Of a stretch of DNA of 64,000 nt, positions 63,663 to 64,000 are shown piece by piece; position 1 is the first letter of the stretch; each line of letters opens with the position of its first letter. Source of the DNA: Caballeronia sp. Lep1P3 (lineage in GTDB: Bacteria > Pseudomonadota > Gammaproteobacteria > Burkholderiales > Burkholderiaceae). The notes beneath the pieces were generated by a model. It made no database searches. It saw only the letters and a list, made by a program, of their open reading frames with translations, and was not told where the DNA came from. The stretch is taken from assembly GCF_022879595.1 (NCBI RefSeq), contig NZ_CP084265.1, forward strand, positions 1,612,001 through 1,676,000, read 5' to 3'. A program made the position numbers and the translations under genes.

Positions 63663-64000
63663 TTACTCCGCCGGATTGGACTTGACGCGCTCGAGCTGCT
63701 TTTTCGCAGCCTCGTAGACGCCTTCGAGCGTGAAGCCGAACTTCGTCTTGAGCGCCTTGAGCGGAGCCGATGCCCCGAACGTGTGCATCACGATGGTCGC
63801 GCCGAAGCGCCCGACGTAGCGATCCCAGCCGAGCGTCGCGGCCTGCTCCACCGCGACGCGCGCGTGTACGTCCGGCGGCAGCACCGAATCCTTATAGGCG
63901 TCGTCCTGCTTCTCGAAGATGTCCCAGGACGGCATCGACACCACGCGCGCCGCGACGCCCTCGCTCTTCAGCTTCTCGTAGGCCTCGACGCACAGCGACA
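63663..64000 (-). CDS. tkt: Transketolase, C-terminal part only
   Basis: The last about 112 residues of a transketolase: VVSMPSWDIFEKQDDAYKDS, ATLGWDRYVGRFGATIVMHTFG and KFGFTLEGVYEAAKKQLE are the C-terminal domain signatures. The frame is open to the right edge, where the rest of the gene must lie. It transfers two-carbon units in the pentose phosphate pathway; gnd follows after 6 bases. Confidence 0.95.
   Translation of the reverse strand, partial: SLCVEAYEKLKSEGVAARVVSMPSWDIFEKQDDAYKDSVLPPDVHARVAVEQAATLGWDRYVGRFGATIVMHTFGASAPLKALKTKFGFTLEGVYEAAKKQLERVKSNPAE

Overview
This is a GC-rich chromosomal window from a beta-proteobacterium of the family Burkholderiaceae (Burkholderia, Paraburkholderia or Caballeronia type). 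The evidence is the gene content: ompR-envZ, ispD-ispF-mfd, rpsF-priB-rpsR-rplI-dnaB, gcl-hyi-glxR, a sulfate uptake operon ending in a cysB-type regulator, and an L-Ara4N lipid A operon in which ArnA is split into two genes. Most of the window is conserved core genome. I see no prophage, transposase, integrase, CRISPR array, rRNA or tRNA gene.

Layout. 1-6.5 kb: an unidentified partial gene, a squalene/phytoene-synthase-like gene, a Tat-exported DUF1501 protein, a small secreted protein, the OmpR/EnvZ two-component system, and an AhpC-AhpD peroxidase pair. 6.5-14.5 kb: ispF and ispD (minus strand), mfd, an 800-base gene-free stretch filled by a large nested inverted repeat, then argE and a short threonine dehydratase. 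14.5-22.2 kb: a putrescine ABC importer operon (potFGHI, minus), an Nramp metal transporter, an outer-membrane phospholipase A and a DUF1289 protein. 22.2-28.6 kb: ybiT, then alaA-hom-thrC (minus strand), a branch of alanine and threonine synthesis.

28.6-36.7 kb: a small Mth938-domain protein, then arnT, an ArnE/F-like flippase subunit, arnB, arnC, arnA (formyltransferase), arnA (dehydrogenase) and arnD, several with 4-base ATGA overlaps. Together they would make 4-amino-4-deoxy-L-arabinose and put it on lipid A, the usual basis of intrinsic polymyxin resistance. 36.7-43.8 kb: bcp, a likely unannotated small RNA, a PIN-PhoH protein, an NlpC/P60 lipoprotein with a repetitive tail, an SDR protein lacking the usual catalytic residues, and a Pit phosphate transporter with its DUF47 partner.

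43.8-53.8 kb: dnaB and the rpsF-priB-rpsR-rplI operon, then a LysR regulator divergent from gcl-hyi-glxR (glyoxylate to glycerate), then an L-asparaginase. 52.8-57.9 kb: sbp-cysT-cysW-cysA-cysB, sulfate uptake with its own regulator. 58-64 kb: lexA with a clear SOS box, two small genes, a universal stress protein, a NodI/NodJ-like ABC exporter, and gnd behind the 3' end of tkt.

I did not find a clear new multi-gene system. The items most worth following up are the nested inverted-repeat element at about 11.47-12.14 kb, the candidate structured RNA at about 37.25-37.41 kb, and several proteins that look like family members with altered active sites (the SDR protein and the squalene-synthase-like protein).
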